Source: Lactobacillales bacterium (GTDB taxonomy: Bacteria > Bacillota > Bacilli > Lactobacillales > Vagococcaceae). Taken from it: a stretch of 6,003 nucleotides of DNA. This document shows, in pieces, positions 4,979 through 6,003 of this stretch; positions within the stretch are counted from its first letter, which is position 1; every line of letters begins with the position of its first letter. The stretch is taken from assembly GCA_015655485.1 (NCBI GenBank), contig JAATEZ010000067.1, positions 1 through 6,003 of the forward strand, in the 5' to 3' direction. The notes under the pieces are model-generated. The model saw nothing but the letters and a program-made list of their open reading frames with translations. It had not been told where the DNA came from and ran no database searches. Both the position numbers and the translations under genes were made by a program.

Positions 4979-5281
4979 TTAATCCTGATAGCTGTGCTGA
5001 ATATGCTGGATCGTTTGAGTTAAAATATCTAAAACATGCTGATCATCCAGCGCATAAAAAATGGTTTTTCCTTCTCTGCGGGATTTAACAAGATGGTTCA
5101 AACGAAGCAGTTTCAATTGATGGGAGACAGCGGATTGTTCCATTCCTAATTCATCAGCGATATCTCCTACTTTTGTTTCTTTCTCACTCAATAATAGTAA
5201 TATTTTTAATCGCGTCGCATCACTTAATGATTTATAAAGCTGGCTGACTTCTTGAAGCGTATCATTATTTAGCATATTCAT
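4979..5281 (-). CDS. ArsR/SmtB-family metal-sensing repressor, CzrA-like (Zn/Co type)
   Basis: A 100-residue winged-helix repressor. The core SLSDATRLKILLLLSE (18-33) leads to the recognition helix MEQSAVSHQLKLLRLNHLV (47-65) and the wing SRREGKTIFYALDD (67-80). The alpha-3 CxC site of arsenic or cadmium sensors is absent. Instead D80, H82, H93 and H96 in the last helix reproduce the spacing of the Staphylococcus CzrA alpha-5 site (D84, H86, H97, H100), which binds zinc or cobalt and releases DNA. The function is therefore predicted to be derepression of metal efflux under excess zinc. The usual partner, a CDF or P-type exporter, is not adjacent. The upstream RBS is poor (GTGGGG), 1 nt before ATG 5281 and 7 nt before ATG 5275, so translation may start at 5275 (M3). 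A weak TAAAAT (5317-5312) could be a -10; no convincing operator was identified. Confidence 0.85.
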   Translation of the reverse strand: MNMLNNDTLQEVSQLYKSLSDATRLKILLLLSEKETKVGDIADELGMEQSAVSHQLKLLRLNHLVKSRREGKTIFYALDDQHVLDILTQTIQHIQHSYQD

Positions 5282-5370
5282 ACCCCACTTAACTTAAAGA
5301 ACTTGATATTGATTTTACAATAAATGAAAAGAATAAGCTATTTAACAGACTTGAAATTGAAGATTTTCAT

Positions 5371-5409
5371 TAAAAAGAAAAAGGCAGCCGCAAGCAAAGC
5401 CGGCCTTTT
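5371..5409 (-). terminator. Intrinsic terminator of phosphoglucomutase gene
   Basis: On the minus strand AAAAGGC (5409-5403) pairs with GCCTTTT (5385-5379). The GC-rich interior can pair further with mismatches. The tract TTTTTCTTTTT (5382-5372) follows. It lies 13 nt after the pgcA stop, the expected place, and separates that gene from the downstream ArsR-family gene. Confidence 0.8.
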
Positions 5410-5422
5410 CTCTATAACTTCT

Positions 5423-6003
5423 TTACTCTACTAATTTTTCTATGCTGGCTTCAAAACCAGCCACTTTTGCGGCAACTTCTTTGGCAGTGGCGGCTTTTGC
5501 GGCAATATAAAATTTGATTTTCGGTTCGGTACCAGAAGGACGGATCGCGATCCAACTGCCGTCAGAAAGAATGTACTTCAAGACATCCGCAGCCGGAAAA
5601 GCTAACTTATCTGTATTTCCACCTGCATTCGTTATTTTTTGTGATTTGAAGTCTTCAGTTGCCGTTACAGGAACATTGCCAAAAAGATGAGGAGCCTCAT
5701 TGCGACACTTGTCCATGATCGCCTGGATCTTTTCAGTACCTTCTATCCCATCCATTGTGACAGAAATCGTCTTTTCCTGATAAAATCCATATTTTTCAAA
5801 TAAATCCTGCAAACCATCGTATAAAGTTTTCCCGGATTTTTTATAAAATGAAGCGACTTCTGCCAAAAGTACCAGAGCCTGGATCGCATCTTTATCACGA
5901 ACAAAAGGTTTGATCAAGTAACCATAACTTTCTTCAAAACCAAATATAAAGGTATGTTGACAGTCTTCCTCAAACTTCTGGATTTTCTCCGCAATAAATT
6001 TAA
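5423..6003 (-). CDS. pgcA: Phosphoglucomutase (alpha-D-phosphohexomutase family), C-terminal part only
   Basis: The frame stays open to the right edge, so only the last 192 residues are seen (full PgcA-type enzymes are about 575 aa). GFEESYGYL (residues 21-29 of the fragment) is the sugar-specificity motif, and RPSGTEPKIKFY (from about 154) is the phosphate-binding loop of domain 4. These mark an alpha-phosphohexomutase, most likely the phosphoglucomutase that interconverts glucose 6-phosphate and glucose 1-phosphate for UDP-glucose, glycolipid and wall-polymer synthesis. A phosphomannomutase annotation is possible for this family, but length and motif context favour PgcA. The TTG at 5917 is an internal leucine codon in the GYLIKPF stretch, not a start. 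The gene ends in TAA at 5423 followed by its own terminator. No frameshift is visible in the part shown. Confidence 0.93.
   Translation of the reverse strand, partial: KFIAEKIQKFEEDCQHTFIFGFEESYGYLIKPFVRDKDAIQALVLLAEVASFYKKSGKTLYDGLQDLFEKYGFYQEKTISVTMDGIEGTEKIQAIMDKCRNEAPHLFGNVPVTATEDFKSQKITNAGGNTDKLAFPAADVLKYILSDGSWIAIRPSGTEPKIKFYIAAKAATAKEVAAKVAGFEASIEKLVE

Noticed and set aside
5352..5369. TGAAA-N8-TTTCA upstream of the CzrA-like gene as its operator
   Set aside because: The arms are only 5 bp, the spacing does not fit the 12-2-12 pattern of CzrA-type operators, and it lies over 70 bp from the gene start beside the pgcA terminator.
1..6003. CRISPR arrays, tRNA or rRNA genes, defence or toxin-antitoxin modules
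   Set aside because: No regularly spaced repeats, no cloverleaf or rRNA sequence, and no small paired genes were seen. Apart from the IS end, all frames with coding character belong to known core families.

Overview
The window looks like chromosomal core sequence from a low-GC Gram-positive bacterium of the order Lactobacillales, most likely Enterococcaceae (Enterococcus, Tetragenococcus or a relative). The reasons are AT-rich DNA, GGAGG-type ribosome binding sites, short rpsU and yqeY genes in tandem, a Zur of the Bacillus/Enterococcus type, and a hom-thrB pair. The genus is an inference from protein character and gene order, not a database result.

Layout from left to right. Positions 1-155 appear to be the right end of an insertion sequence: the last 23 codons of a transposase resembling the ISL3 family, a long hairpin, and a terminal inverted-repeat-like sequence. 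Positions 156-300 hold no gene, only hairpins and a probable terminator. On the minus strand follow yqeY (301-756) and rpsU (783-959), co-transcribed from a near-consensus promoter at 1041-1069. Next, also on the minus strand, is zur (1136-1570). It diverges across 97 bp from the plus-strand gene for the pyruvate,phosphate dikinase regulatory protein (1668-2495), the only complete plus-strand gene here. A 23-bp perfect hairpin (2533-2586) separates that gene from the converging hom-thrB operon (thrB 2649-3512, hom 3560-4843). Last come a CzrA-like ArsR-family metal sensor (4979-5281) and the C-terminal third of a phosphoglucomutase (5423 to the window edge), both on the minus strand and each followed by a terminator-like hairpin.

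How the genes work together. hom and thrB supply two consecutive steps of threonine synthesis: aspartate semialdehyde to homoserine to O-phosphohomoserine. thrC is not in the operon. zur and the CzrA-like gene would sense zinc limitation and zinc excess respectively, but neither lies beside a transporter. rpsU-yqeY is a translation-related pair. The dikinase regulator and phosphoglucomutase belong to central carbon metabolism and are not linked to their neighbours.

I found no convincing sign of a new multi-gene system. The most interesting items are the IS end and its strand-biased hairpin beside the rpsU-yqeY operon, the IS-end-like mirror motif next to it, the orphan CzrA-like sensor with a complete metal site, and the rpsU leader.
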